Shown here: positions 18,617-27,345 of the stretch, one piece after another
Layout of the letters: every line of letters starts with the position of its first letter
Position numbering within the stretch: the stretch's first letter is position 1
NCBI RefSeq assembly: GCF_019636075.1
Contig: NZ_JAHBYG010000001.1
Coordinates: 1 to 64,000 of the forward strand
Origin: Ferrovibrio sp.
GTDB taxonomy: Bacteria > Pseudomonadota > Alphaproteobacteria > Ferrovibrionales > Ferrovibrionaceae
Direction: 5' to 3'
DNA: 64,000 nucleotides
Notes under the pieces: generated by a model
What the model saw: the letters and a program-made list of their open reading frames with translations, nothing else
The model's database searches: none
What the model was told of the DNA's origin: nothing
Program-made: the position numbers and the translations under genes

Positions 18617-19311
18617 ACCGTATCTTAGTTGTCGAAGACGAACCGGCATTGCGCCAGGATCTCGTGGAGTATCTCTCCTTGCTGGGATATGCCAGCAAGG
18701 GTGTTGCCAGCTGCCGCGAATTGATCGAGGTGCTGGATGCCGAAGCCGCCCCCGATGTCGTCATCCTCGATGTCGGGTTGTCTGACGGCAGCGGCTTCGA
18801 CATGGCGCGGGATATACGCGGTCGCTGCGATTGCGGCGTGATCATGCTGACAGCCCTGGGCGAGCGAGAAGATCGCATCACGGGCTTCGACAGCGGCGCC
18901 GATCTATATTTGGTGAAACCGGCCTCGTTGCAGGAAATCCGTGCCGGCGTGCAAAGCCTGCTGCGCCGCTTGTCGAATCCGGCCAAGCCCGGCCTCAATG
19001 AGGCAGGCACGTGGTGCCTCAATACGGTCGATTGGCACTTGGCGGCGCCAGGCGGAAAAGCAATCAAGCTGACGGCAACGGAATTGTCTTTTCTGACTGC
19101 ACTTTTCGAACGCGTCGGCCAACCCTGCTCCCGGGATTGGCTGGCGCAGGCAATTGTCCGGCCGCAGGCTGCCGCGGATTTTCGCAATCTGGATACTGTT
19201 GTTAACCGACTGCGCCGTAAAATTCGGCAGGCGGCAGAAACCGACCCGCCGATCAAAATGATATATGGTCAGGGCTATATATTCAGCGCGCCGTGTCGAA
19301 TTGAGCCATGA
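18613..19311 (+). CDS. OmpR-family response regulator
   Basis: 232 aa. The receiver domain shows the acidic pair E8/D9, phospho-acceptor D53 (VVILDVGLSDG), T80 and K102 (YLVKPAS). The C-terminal winged helix is of the OmpR/PhoB type (LTATELSFLTALFERVG, RNLDTVVNRLRRKIRQ, and IYGQGYIFSA). It is coupled to the histidine kinase gene and is followed after about 200 bases by tpsB-tpsA, which are likely targets. Confidence 0.92.
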   Translation: MNRILVVEDEPALRQDLVEYLSLLGYASKGVASCRELIEVLDAEAAPDVVILDVGLSDGSGFDMARDIRGRCDCGVIMLTALGEREDRITGFDSGADLYLVKPASLQEIRAGVQSLLRRLSNPAKPGLNEAGTWCLNTVDWHLAAPGGKAIKLTATELSFLTALFERVGQPCSRDWLAQAIVRPQAAADFRNLDTVVNRLRRKIRQAAETDPPIKMIYGQGYIFSAPCRIEP

Positions 19312-19333
19312 CTACGGCATAATTCCGTCCGCC

Positions 19334-19353
19334 TGAAAGATTCTGAAAGATTC
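19334..19353 (+). promoter_or_regulatory. Tandem 10-base direct repeat, candidate OmpR-type binding site
   Basis: TGAAAGATTC occurs twice head to tail with no gap, about 160 bases upstream of the preferred tpsB start. OmpR-family regulators commonly bind direct repeats with a 10-11 base period, and the regulator gene ends just upstream. The assignment is inference; no clear -35/-10 pair was found beside it. Confidence 0.4.
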
Positions 19354-19513
19354 GGCGAGAATTGAATTGTTGCTGCTGCTGAATGCAGGGGGATAGTTTG
19401 GCCAAAAGTCGTTGGCCAATGCCGAGTTCCCCATGAGTGCACGTACAATCTGCAGCCGAATTGGTGCGCAGGCTATCTGCTACCGAATTGATGTGCAGGA
19501 GCACGCCTTTAGA

Positions 19514-21220
19514 ATGCGTGCTTCGCGTGCATTCTCATGCCTTTCTGCATTGCTGTTTGCATTTGCGGCATCCGGGCCTGCGTTAGCGCAGGATGCAGGC
19601 AGTATTTTGCGCGAAACCGAACGCGCGACCGGCCGTAGCCAGCCGGCCCCTGCACCTTTGGCGCCGATTACGCAGCCGCCGGCCGAGCAGACATTGCCGG
19701 AGAAGAAGGGCCAGTCGGTATATGTAAAGGAATTCCGCATCAAGTCCGACAGCATACCGGTGGAAGAATTGCTTCCCTTGCTGCAGGGCTATACCGGCAA
19801 ACGGCTGGGTTTTTCGGAGTTGCAGGCGGCGGCGCGTAAGCTGAGCGACTACAGCCGCAAAAAAGGCAAGCTGGCGCATGCCTATCTGCCGCCGCAAACC
19901 ATACGCGATGGCGTGGTTGAGATCGTGCTGATGCAAGGCAAGCTCGGCAGGGTGAAGGTGGATCCAGCCAGCAAAACCCGCCTCAATCCCGATCTGGCGA
20001 TCGGCATCATCGAGAATCGTCTGCCGCCGGGCGAGACCCTCGATCTCGGCGCCATGGACGAAGCCGTTGCCGTGCTCAAGGATGTGCCGGGCGTGAAGGC
20101 GGAAGCAAGCCTGCGGGCGGGCGAGAAGGAGGGCGAAACCGACGCCATCCTTCTGCTGGAGGATAAGCCGCTTTGGAGCGGCTCGGCGACGTTGGATAAT
20201 GGCGGTTCCAGTTCAACCGGCATATTGCGCGGTCTGGCTACGATCTCCGCCGAGAATCCCTTCGGGCTTGGTGAAAAATATTCAGCGGTGGCGCTGGTAA
20301 GCGAAGGCACGCGCTATGCCCGCCTGGCGGCGATGATGCCGGTGGGCTATTCCGGTCTGGTAGTGGGCATAAACGGATCGGCTTTGAAATACGATGTCGG
20401 CGGTCGTTTCGCCAATCTCGATTTGAATGGCTACAGCCTTAGCGCCGGCAGTAATGCGATCTATCCATTGATGCGCGGCAGCGACATGTCGCTGACATTA
20501 TCTGGCGCTTACGACTTCAAGATGATGCAGGATCGTGCCGCCAGCGCAACGCTGAACGATAAGCGAATCAATAGCGCCTCACTGGGGCTGTCGGCAACCG
20601 TGGTGGATGAATTTTTCGGCGGCGGCAATAACAGCCTGTCGCTGACCGGAACGACCGGACATCTCAATCTGGATCGCTCTCCCGACAGCGCGGCCAACGA
20701 CCGGGTTACCGCCGGCACGGCAGGCTTCTACACCAAGCTGGCGGCCAGTGCCACGCGCCAACAAAAGCTGGATGAAGCCTGGACATTGGTGACGACGATT
20801 GAGGGGCAGGTATCTGGCGACAATCTGGATAGTTCGGAAAAATTCTCGCTTGGCGGCATGGATCGCGTGCGTGCTTATCCTAGCGGCGAGGGCAGCGGCG
20901 ATAGCGGCGCGCGGCTTGGGCTCGAATTGCAGTGGAAAATCGAAGACGATATCAAGCTCACCGGCTTCTACGATCTTGGTTTTCTGCGTCAGCATACGGA
21001 TCCCTGGATCAACTGGCAGCCGCGCAGCGATATGCCGAACAGCTACACTCTCCAGGGGTTCGGTATGGCCCTGGCATGGTCGCCGATACAATCCCTGACC
21101 ATCACCAGCACGCTGGCAAAGGTGATCGGCCGCAATGCCGGCCATGATGCCTCGGGCCATGACAGCGACGGCCATAAGCACCGCTATCGCGCATGGCTGC
21201 AAGCCGTGTGGCAATTTTAA
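19514..21220 (+). CDS. TpsB outer-membrane translocator of a two-partner secretion system (ShlB/FhaC/HecB family)
   Basis: 568 aa from the ATG at 19514, chosen because it begins a signal peptide (MRASRAFSCLSALLFAFAAS, ending ALAQ) with CAGGAG 12 bases upstream; the frame is open back to 19412. After a proline-rich linker come two POTRA-like regions (VYVKEFRIKSDSIPVEELLP and VVEIVLMQGKLGRVKVD). A beta-strand-rich barrel follows and ends in a terminal phenylalanine (AVWQF). A histidine-rich stretch GHDASGHDSDGHKH lies just before the last strand. It is 11 bases upstream of the tpsA start, its cognate exoprotein. Confidence 0.9.
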   Translation: MRASRAFSCLSALLFAFAASGPALAQDAGSILRETERATGRSQPAPAPLAPITQPPAEQTLPEKKGQSVYVKEFRIKSDSIPVEELLPLLQGYTGKRLGFSELQAAARKLSDYSRKKGKLAHAYLPPQTIRDGVVEIVLMQGKLGRVKVDPASKTRLNPDLAIGIIENRLPPGETLDLGAMDEAVAVLKDVPGVKAEASLRAGEKEGETDAILLLEDKPLWSGSATLDNGGSSSTGILRGLATISAENPFGLGEKYSAVALVSEGTRYARLAAMMPVGYSGLVVGINGSALKYDVGGRFANLDLNGYSLSAGSNAIYPLMRGSDMSLTLSGAYDFKMMQDRAASATLNDKRINSASLGLSATVVDEFFGGGNNSLSLTGTTGHLNLDRSPDSAANDRVTAGTAGFYTKLAASATRQQKLDEAWTLVTTIEGQVSGDNLDSSEKFSLGGMDRVRAYPSGEGSGDSGARLGLELQWKIEDDIKLTGFYDLGFLRQHTDPWINWQPRSDMPNSYTLQGFGMALAWSPIQSLTITSTLAKVIGRNAGHDASGHDSDGHKHRYRAWLQAVWQF

Positions 21221-21231
21221 GGGATTTGAGC

Positions 21232-24200
21232 ATGCGTAGGATTAAGCATTGGCTGCTCATCTGCTCCGCCCTGATGCTGCCGTTGGTTGCGCAGGCACAG
21301 GTGGCTACGAACGCGTTGCCCACCGGGGGCAGCGTTGTGGCCGGCACTGCCACGATCACGCAATCCGGCGCCCGGATGGATGTGACGCAGAGCACCCAGA
21401 GCGGCATCATCAACTGGCAGAGTTTCAATATCGGTAGCCAAGCCTGGGTCAATTTCAATCAGCCCAGCAGCAATGCCGCAACGCTCAACCGCGTCACCGG
21501 CGGCAGCGTTTCGGAGATTCTGGGTAAACTCACCGCCAATGGACAGGTTTTCCTGGTCAATCCGTCGGGCATCGTGTTTGGCCGCGATGCGCAGATCAAT
21601 GTCGGCGGCCTGGTCGCCTCGACCATGAGCATCCGCGACGACGATTTCATGGCCGAAAACTATCGCTTTCAGCGCAATGGCAGTACCGGGCAGATCATCA
21701 ACCAGGGCAGCCTGACTGCCACTGAGCGTGGCTATATCGCGCTGCTGGCGCCGGACCTGCGCAATGAGGGGCTGATCTCCGCGCGGCTTGGCAGTGTGGC
21801 GCTGGCGGCTGGCGAAACCGTGGTGATGCAGATCGGGCAGAATCTGTCGCTGCAGGTGGAGCCGGCGACGGTTCAAGCGCTGATAGACAACCGCGCCATG
21901 GTGGTGGCCGAGGGTGGTCGGGTGATACTCACCGCCAAGGCGCTGGATACGCTGACCAGCGGTGCCATCAATACCAGCGGCGTGATCCGGGCCGATAGCC
22001 TGGTGGAGCGCGGCGGCGAGATCGTGCTGGAGGCCAGCGGCGCGCTGACTATCGGCGGCACGGTTTCCGCCAATGGCACCAGCGGCGGCACGATCACGGC
22101 CAATGCCGGCGGTGCCATCACGCTGACGGATGCAAGCGTCACCGCTGATGGCAACCAGGGCGCTGGCGGCAGCATGGCCATCGGCAACTGGGGCAGTGCT
22201 TCGCTTGTGGTGAATGCCGGCAGTACATTCTCGGCTTCGGCTGGGCAGAACGGCGATGGCGGCAGCATCACCTTCTTCAGCCAGGATACCCGCTTCAGCG
22301 GCCAGGCGCGGGCCCGCGGCGGCAGTTTGAGCGGCGATGGCGGCTTTATCGAAACCTCGGGTATCCTGCTGGATATCGGCAACGGCGCCGCAGTGGATGC
22401 CAGCGCCGCCAATGGCCGGGCAGGTACATGGCTGCTTGATCCCAACGATCTGACCATCGGCGTGAGCGGTGCCAGCGCGCTCAGCACAGCCCTGGCAACC
22501 ACCAATGTCACTTTGAACACTAGCGGTTGCCCCAGTTCTTACGCATCCTGCGCGGCGGGCAATGGCGATGTGTTCATCAATTCCAGCATCACCCCAACGG
22601 TGACGGCGGTCGGCGGCACGATCTTCAAGGTGCAAGCGGATGGCGGCATATCGTTGGCCGATAATACATCCATAGCGGCTACTTCGGGCAGCAATGCCCT
22701 GGCCGTGCAGTTCCAGGCCGGTGCCAGCGGCGGCATCTATATCGGCAGCAATTCTTCGATCATCACGCGTGGCGGCGGCGTGAACATGACCGGCGGCGGC
22801 ACATCCAGCACTGCGCAAGGCGTGGCCGGCAGCAATGGCGGGCGTGGCTTGTTCATCAACGGCAGTATCATCAATGCCGGCGGCGGATCGATGAACCTGC
22901 GCGGCAAGGGTGCCGATAATGTCGCCAATGCCATCGGCATCGATATCGCCAGCGGTTCGCAGATTTCCACCACCGGCAGCGGCCAGATCGAGCTGACGGG
23001 TATCGGCGGCGACAGCACCGGAGGCACCAACGCCTTCAGCTCTGGCATCAATTTCGGTAGCGGCGCAGAAATATCCACCGGCAGCGGAGCCATCACCGTA
23101 ACCGGCACCCAGGCCGGCACCAGCACGAACCCGGCTTATGGCATTTCCTTCGAAGGCGGCGCGCAGCAAACCGCCATTTACTCCACCAGCGGCGGCATCG
23201 GCTTCACGGCAAGTGGTGGCAAGATCGGCTTCTCCACGCCGAATGGCGGCGCCACCGTGGCATTGGGCTGGGATGGCGTGAGCAGCTCGCCAACCACCAG
23301 CTATGTCAATCTCACTGCCAGTGATGTCCAGCTCGATTCGACAAATACCACCACACTGAAGGCGGCAAATATCAATATCCGCGCGGACAGCCTTGGCGCC
23401 AGCAATACCACAACGGTGACAGCCAGCACGCAGGCAACCATTTACCCATCCACCTTGCCGGGCAGCATCGGCATCGGCACAGGGGCCGGATTGCTGAATA
23501 TCAGCGACGCCGTACTGCGCCGCTTTCAGACCTCCACATTGCTCAATATCGGTACGTTCTCTTCTGGCGCCGTCACCATCGGCGGCACGCTTACGGCATT
23601 CACCACGCCTGTGCGGATTATGAGCAACGGCACTATCACATTGGATAACGGCGCTTCGATCAGCAGCAGCGCCAGCGGCACCGCGATCACGCTTTCCGGC
23701 GTCCGCTTCACCAATAATGGCGGCAGCATCAATGCCACCGCTGGCCGCTGGCTGGTTCGCACCAGCAATCCGGCGAACGATACGCGCGGTGCATTAACCG
23801 GCTTCGAGCGCTATAGCTGCTCCAGTTCGCCAAGCGTCAATTGCAGCAACCTTCCGGCCACCGGAAACGGCTTCACCTACAGTGTCGCGGGCACCGATGT
23901 CGGCGGCTTTAGCAGCAGCAGTAGCAGCAGCGGCGGTTCAAGCTCTGGAAATTCCGTGGCCGATCAGGCGCGGCGCACCCAGGCCTCCACCGATGGCGCC
24001 TCGCTCAGCCGCGATGTTGAAAACACCGTGCAAACGGTTTCATTGCCGATATCAAGCGATGGCCGGCCCAGACTTGCGGATTTGCGCAGCCTGGGCGAAT
24101 CCCCACTCACCGCAATAGAGTTTGGTTATTCGATCAGCAATTTGCGGGCGGCGGGTTATAGTGTCGAGGAACTGCGTGCGGCCGGGATACCCTTGGCCGA

Positions 24201-26202
24201 TATCAAGGCCGGCCGTTACTCGCCGGTCTATGTGAAGGAAGCCGGATACAGCATCGGCGATATGTTGGCGGCTGGTTATGGCATCAAGGATTTGGGCGCG
24301 GCGGGGTATTCGCTGGCCGAACTCAAGTCTGCCGGCGTACCGCTGAGTGATCTGAGAGCCAGCGGTTACGGCCTGGCAGACCTGCGTGCCGCCGGTTTCA
24401 CTGCTTCGGATTTTGTTGCATCAGGGTGGTCGGTCGACGATCTTTGGCAGCAAGGCTATCCGGTTTCCGCATTGCGGCGTGAGGGCTTCTCGGCGCTTGA
24501 TCTGCAAGGGATTCCGCCGGGCAATATTGTAGGCGCAGGCTATTCCGTCGCCGATCTTCACGGTGCTGGCATCCCCGCATCCACCTTGCGCGATCTCGGT
24601 TATTCGCTCGTCGATCTCGCCGATGCCGGATATGCGCCGGATGACTTGCTTAAAGCCGGTTTCCCGGCCGCGGAACTTGATGCCTTCTTCGCTCCGTTGC
24701 CGGAACCGGCGAGGCCAGTAGAGGTTGCGGTGGAAAAACCGGCCGAGCCGCGAACGCCACCGGCCATGCCACAAGCGTCGCCGGCGGCCCCCGTAGTGGC
24801 TGAAGTGTCTACCACCACGGATCAACTGCCGCCGCCGGCCTCGGCCTCATTCAATACGGTTTCGACGACGCCGAGTGCGAAGGAAGTCGAGTTCAATGAA
24901 AAGGCGGCGTATCTGGCGCAGGCCATGGAGCAGCGTGCAAAGAATCTGGCGCCGCCTGCTGTCTGGCCAACCTTGCCAGATATCGATTATAGCAAGGCAT
25001 CGCTGGGTGAAATTCTGGCCGCGATAGATACGCCAGAATTCGCCGCGCTCTCGGCCGAACAGCGCTCCAATTACCCCGCCATTCAGGAAATCATTCGCCG
25101 CGGCGAAGAATTCCGTGCCACGGCGCATGGACAAGACCGCTACGACAATCCTTTGAATGTTGCAATGACGGCCGTCATATATTGGCTTCCAGGCGCTCCG
25201 CTGAAAGGCGCGCTTGGTTGGGCGAACACATATGTGAAATCACTGACTCCGCCCATTGTGCAATCGCCTGCAGCGATGTTTGCCCAGCGTGGTATCTGGC
25301 AATACACCGGCGCCAGCAACGAGGGGGAATTTGCCATTGCGATGGTCGAGAAGTTCCAGAAGGAGAATGCGGGCCTTCTGGTGCAGATGGAAGATATGAA
25401 AAGCGGCAAATGGCAGGATCAGCTTAACAACGCGACTGCCGAGCAGATGGCCAAAATCATGGAGGAAGTGGCCAATACCGATAAGTTTGCAACCGCTGCC
25501 AAAGCGGCGATAGATGAAAAGGTTAATCAGGCGAGCGAAGAAATCAAAAATACGCTTGCCTCGGAGACGGATCGCCTGAAAGCCGGAATGGCGCAGATGG
25601 CAGAGGCTGCGCGCGAACAGCATAACACTTTGTCGCGCCAGGTATTGGCGGTGCAGAATAAGAGCGTTCGCGACCTTATCGACAGCGGCGTTTCCTTGAA
25701 GCACATGCTTGAGATCGGCTATGTGGATTTGCAGACCCTGGCCACTGCGAAAGTGAACGCAGCCGAGCTTCGCGCCGCCGGCGTTTCTCTTGCCTCTCTG
25801 AGCGCAGCCGGCGTTTCACCCGCCGCATTGCAGCAGATGGGTTTTTCCACCAGCGAAATGCTGCAAAGCGGCCTTAGCCTCAGCGACATTCCAGCCTCGG
25901 TGATTGTGGCGGATGCCCGCCATGGCCGCGTCTCGGCGGATGAGTTGCTGAAGGCAGGCATCAACCCGGCCAAGCTTCGCTCGATGGGTTTCGGGCCCAA
26001 TGAAATGCGTACCGCGGGCTTCCCGATTGAAACATTGCGGGCGAATTATTCCGCCAGCGCCCTGCGTGAGGCGGGTTTTTCGGCCGCAACCCTGCGGCAA
26101 GGCGGGGCTTCGGCGGCTAGTCTGTTGAGTGCCGGATATTCAGTCGAGAATCTGCGGGCTGCTGGCTTCTCTAGTGCGGATCTCTCGGCGCTGGGCGCTT
26201 AG
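21232..26202 (+). CDS. TpsA filamentous-haemagglutinin-type exoprotein with two C-terminal decapeptide-repeat blocks
   Basis: 1656 aa from the ATG at 21232, with signal peptide (LLICSALMLPLVAQAQ). The N-terminal secretion domain is clear: ALPTGGSVVAGTATI, INWQSFNIG, VNFNQPSSNAATLNRVTGG and the NPSGIVFG motif near residue 110. A long Gly/Ala/Ser/Thr/Asn-rich beta-helix runs to about residue 890. It includes TWLLDPNDLTIG and GGSINATAGRWLVRTSNP, common in this family, and two short cysteine pairs. After a serine-glycine linker (about residues 892-908) come about 21 ten-residue repeats (about residues 944-1151), a Pro-rich then helical/coiled-coil segment, and about 17 further repeats to the C-terminus. 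Secretion by the TpsB just upstream is expected. The repeat-bearing C-terminus is not part of any TpsA class I know. Confidence 0.88.
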   Translation: MRRIKHWLLICSALMLPLVAQAQVATNALPTGGSVVAGTATITQSGARMDVTQSTQSGIINWQSFNIGSQAWVNFNQPSSNAATLNRVTGGSVSEILGKLTANGQVFLVNPSGIVFGRDAQINVGGLVASTMSIRDDDFMAENYRFQRNGSTGQIINQGSLTATERGYIALLAPDLRNEGLISARLGSVALAAGETVVMQIGQNLSLQVEPATVQALIDNRAMVVAEGGRVILTAKALDTLTSGAINTSGVIRADSLVERGGEIVLEASGALTIGGTVSANGTSGGTITANAGGAITLTDASVTADGNQGAGGSMAIGNWGSASLVVNAGSTFSASAGQNGDGGSITFFSQDTRFSGQARARGGSLSGDGGFIETSGILLDIGNGAAVDASAANGRAGTWLLDPNDLTIGVSGASALSTALATTNVTLNTSGCPSSYASCAAGNGDVFINSSITPTVTAVGGTIFKVQADGGISLADNTSIAATSGSNALAVQFQAGASGGIYIGSNSSIITRGGGVNMTGGGTSSTAQGVAGSNGGRGLFINGSIINAGGGSMNLRGKGADNVANAIGIDIASGSQISTTGSGQIELTGIGGDSTGGTNAFSSGINFGSGAEISTGSGAITVTGTQAGTSTNPAYGISFEGGAQQTAIYSTSGGIGFTASGGKIGFSTPNGGATVALGWDGVSSSPTTSYVNLTASDVQLDSTNTTTLKAANINIRADSLGASNTTTVTASTQATIYPSTLPGSIGIGTGAGLLNISDAVLRRFQTSTLLNIGTFSSGAVTIGGTLTAFTTPVRIMSNGTITLDNGASISSSASGTAITLSGVRFTNNGGSINATAGRWLVRTSNPANDTRGALTGFERYSCSSSPSVNCSNLPATGNGFTYSVAGTDVGGFSSSSSSSGGSSSGNSVADQARRTQASTDGASLSRDVENTVQTVSLPISSDGRPRLADLRSLGESPLTAIEFGYSISNLRAAGYSVEELRAAGIPLADIKAGRYSPVYVKEAGYSIGDMLAAGYGIKDLGAAGYSLAELKSAGVPLSDLRASGYGLADLRAAGFTASDFVASGWSVDDLWQQGYPVSALRREGFSALDLQGIPPGNIVGAGYSVADLHGAGIPASTLRDLGYSLVDLADAGYAPDDLLKAGFPAAELDAFFAPLPEPARPVEVAVEKPAEPRTPPAMPQASPAAPVVAEVSTTTDQLPPPASASFNTVSTTPSAKEVEFNEKAAYLAQAMEQRAKNLAPPAVWPTLPDIDYSKASLGEILAAIDTPEFAALSAEQRSNYPAIQEIIRRGEEFRATAHGQDRYDNPLNVAMTAVIYWLPGAPLKGALGWANTYVKSLTPPIVQSPAAMFAQRGIWQYTGASNEGEFAIAMVEKFQKENAGLLVQMEDMKSGKWQDQLNNATAEQMAKIMEEVANTDKFATAAKAAIDEKVNQASEEIKNTLASETDRLKAGMAQMAEAAREQHNTLSRQVLAVQNKSVRDLIDSGVSLKHMLEIGYVDLQTLATAKVNAAELRAAGVSLASLSAAGVSPAALQQMGFSTSEMLQSGLSLSDIPASVIVADARHGRVSADELLKAGINPAKLRSMGFGPNEMRTAGFPIETLRANYSASALREAGFSAATLRQGGASAASLLSAGYSVENLRAAGFSSADLSALGA
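24061..24684 (+). repeat. Decapeptide repeat block 1 in TpsA
   Basis: About 21 in-frame units of 30 bases encode a consensus close to A-G-Y-S-x-x-D/E-L-R-A, for example AGYSVEELRA, AGYSLAELKS and SGYGLADLRA. The first two units (from 24061) are degenerate and one unit (IPPGNIVG) is two residues short. The amino-acid pattern is kept while codons vary, so this is a protein-level repeat and not a recent DNA duplication. Confidence 0.85.
25684..26199 (+). repeat. Decapeptide repeat block 2 at the TpsA C-terminus
   Basis: About 17 units with the same A-G-x-S-x-x-x-L-x-x pattern, for example AGVSLASLSA, AGFSAATLRQ, AGYSVENLRA and AGFSSADLSA, running to the stop codon. Units of 9 and 11 residues occur. 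It is separated from block 1 by about 330 residues of proline-rich and helical sequence. Confidence 0.82.
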
Positions 26203-26550
26203 CGGCAAGCTGCCGCTTCCGGCACTGGCGCTATATGGCTTAGCAGCCCGACGGCCTCCCCCTCGAATCGGTAAACCCATTCCACATGGAAATGGATGAA
26301 GTCTGCTTGCATGGGTCATGGACCATGCGGGTCGCCATGCTCTGAGATGCATCAGTGGAATACGCAAAAAGAATTTACGCAGAAGTAAAAGAAAATTGGT
26401 TCGAATAAAGGTTCGCGGCATGCTATGCCATCGGAAGTATGAAAATGCGCAAATAGCCTATATTTTGCGCAATAGGTGATCAATTTTTGATGCTTGACTT
26501 GGATTTTTTTGAAATGATAGCTTCGGACCAATGGGGGTAATTGGTTCGAA
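26203..26550. promoter_or_regulatory. Intergenic region between tpsA and the GntR-type regulator, with promoter and operator-like repeats
   Basis: A 348-base gap. A 7-base stem AGCGGCA/TGCCGCT (26201-26217) directly after tpsA is a weak terminator candidate without a U-run. The second half is AT-rich. A possible -35 TTGACT (26494-26499) lies about 16 bases before a poor -10 (around 26516). An inverted repeat TTCGGACCAAT-N7-ATTGGTTCGAA (26522-26550) abuts the regulator start. The same 11-mer ATTGGTTCGAA occurs also at 26395-26405. No gene is supported here. Confidence 0.5.
26522..26550. promoter_or_regulatory. Inverted repeat abutting the GntR-type regulator start (likely autoregulatory operator)
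   Basis: Arms TTCGGACCAAT (26522-26532) and ATTGGTTCGAA (26540-26550) match at 10 of 11 positions around a 7-base GGGGGTA spacer, and the right arm ends immediately before the ATG. The right arm is repeated exactly at 26395-26405. The position fits repression by the GntR-type regulator encoded next. Confidence 0.55.
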
Positions 26551-27345
26551 ATGGGCGGCGTTCTCGGCAATAGTTCTGTGGTGGAATTCGATGAAGGCGA
26601 TGGCAATTCGGATGCCGCGCTTGATCGTCTGCGCCAATATTTGCGAACCAATGACATCCCTCCGGATAGCAAACTTCCTACCGAACGCCAGTTCGCAGCG
26701 CTGTTCGGCGTAGGGCGCCGGGCAGTACGCCGGGCATTGGAAGCATTGGAAGCCGAGGGCGTTGTGTCGCGCCGGCAGGGTGCCGGAACCTTTTTCGGCA
26801 GGCAGGCCGCCAGCCTGGGGCCCCAGCGCGTCGATGCTTCGGGAACCGATTTCATCGAGATCATGGAAGTGCGGTTGCGGCTTGAGCCGCAATTGGCGCA
26901 ATTGGCTGCCATGCGAGCGCGGACAGAGCATGTGGCGCGCATGCGTGCCCTGGCGGTTAAAATCGGTCAATTGACCGATTTCGACGAGCGTGAGCTCTGG
27001 GATGGCCTGCTGCACCGTTTGATTGCGCAGGCCGCTGGAAACCGCTTGTTTCTCTCCCTCTTCGATGCGGTGAACCGGGTGCGTCAAGATGATGCCTGGC
27101 GTGCGATCCGCGAGCGGGCCAGAAGTGTCGGTCGTACGGCCGATGCCGTAACGCACCAGCATCTGGAAATCGTGGAATGCATAGCAAGGCGAGATCCGGT
27201 ATCGGCGGGCGAGGCGATGCGGCGGCACTTGCTCATGATCCAGGAATTGCTGATACGCCAGACATCGCTCGATGATGCGATCGGCCCGGCGATAATTGCT
27301 ACCGAAGGTCCTGAACTCAAAATCAATGGAGCGCTAGAAAGATGA
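26551..27345 (+). CDS. GntR-family (FadR/FCD-type) transcriptional regulator
   Basis: 264 aa. A GntR winged helix occupies roughly residues 20-90 (LRQYLRTNDIPPDSKLPTERQFAALFGVGRRAVRRALEALEAEGVVSRRQGAGTFF is read in short pieces as the standard pattern). The C-terminal all-helical FCD domain follows, with LLHRLIAQAAGNRLF, THQHLEIVECIARRD and RRHL supplying the expected histidines. The stop overlaps the start of the downstream binding-protein gene by 4 bases. It most likely controls the peptide importer operon in response to a carboxylate or amino-acid ligand. Confidence 0.87.
   Translation: MGGVLGNSSVVEFDEGDGNSDAALDRLRQYLRTNDIPPDSKLPTERQFAALFGVGRRAVRRALEALEAEGVVSRRQGAGTFFGRQAASLGPQRVDASGTDFIEIMEVRLRLEPQLAQLAAMRARTEHVARMRALAVKIGQLTDFDERELWDGLLHRLIAQAAGNRLFLSLFDAVNRVRQDDAWRAIRERARSVGRTADAVTHQHLEIVECIARRDPVSAGEAMRRHLLMIQELLIRQTSLDDAIGPAIIATEGPELKINGALER

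Noticed and set aside
17099..18649. 516-codon minus-strand open frame over the histidine kinase
   Set aside because: Antisense shadow with no recognisable domain; the plus frame has complete HisKA and ATPase motifs.
21217..23169. 650-codon minus-strand open frame inside tpsA
   Set aside because: It is a shadow of the repetitive Gly/Ala/Asn-rich tpsA sequence; the plus frame has a signal peptide, TPS motifs and a TpsB partner.
24061..26199. 30-base periodic DNA repeats that could be taken for a CRISPR array or recent tandem duplication
   Set aside because: The units have no spacers, stay in frame, and differ at the DNA level while keeping a residue pattern; they are coding repeats.
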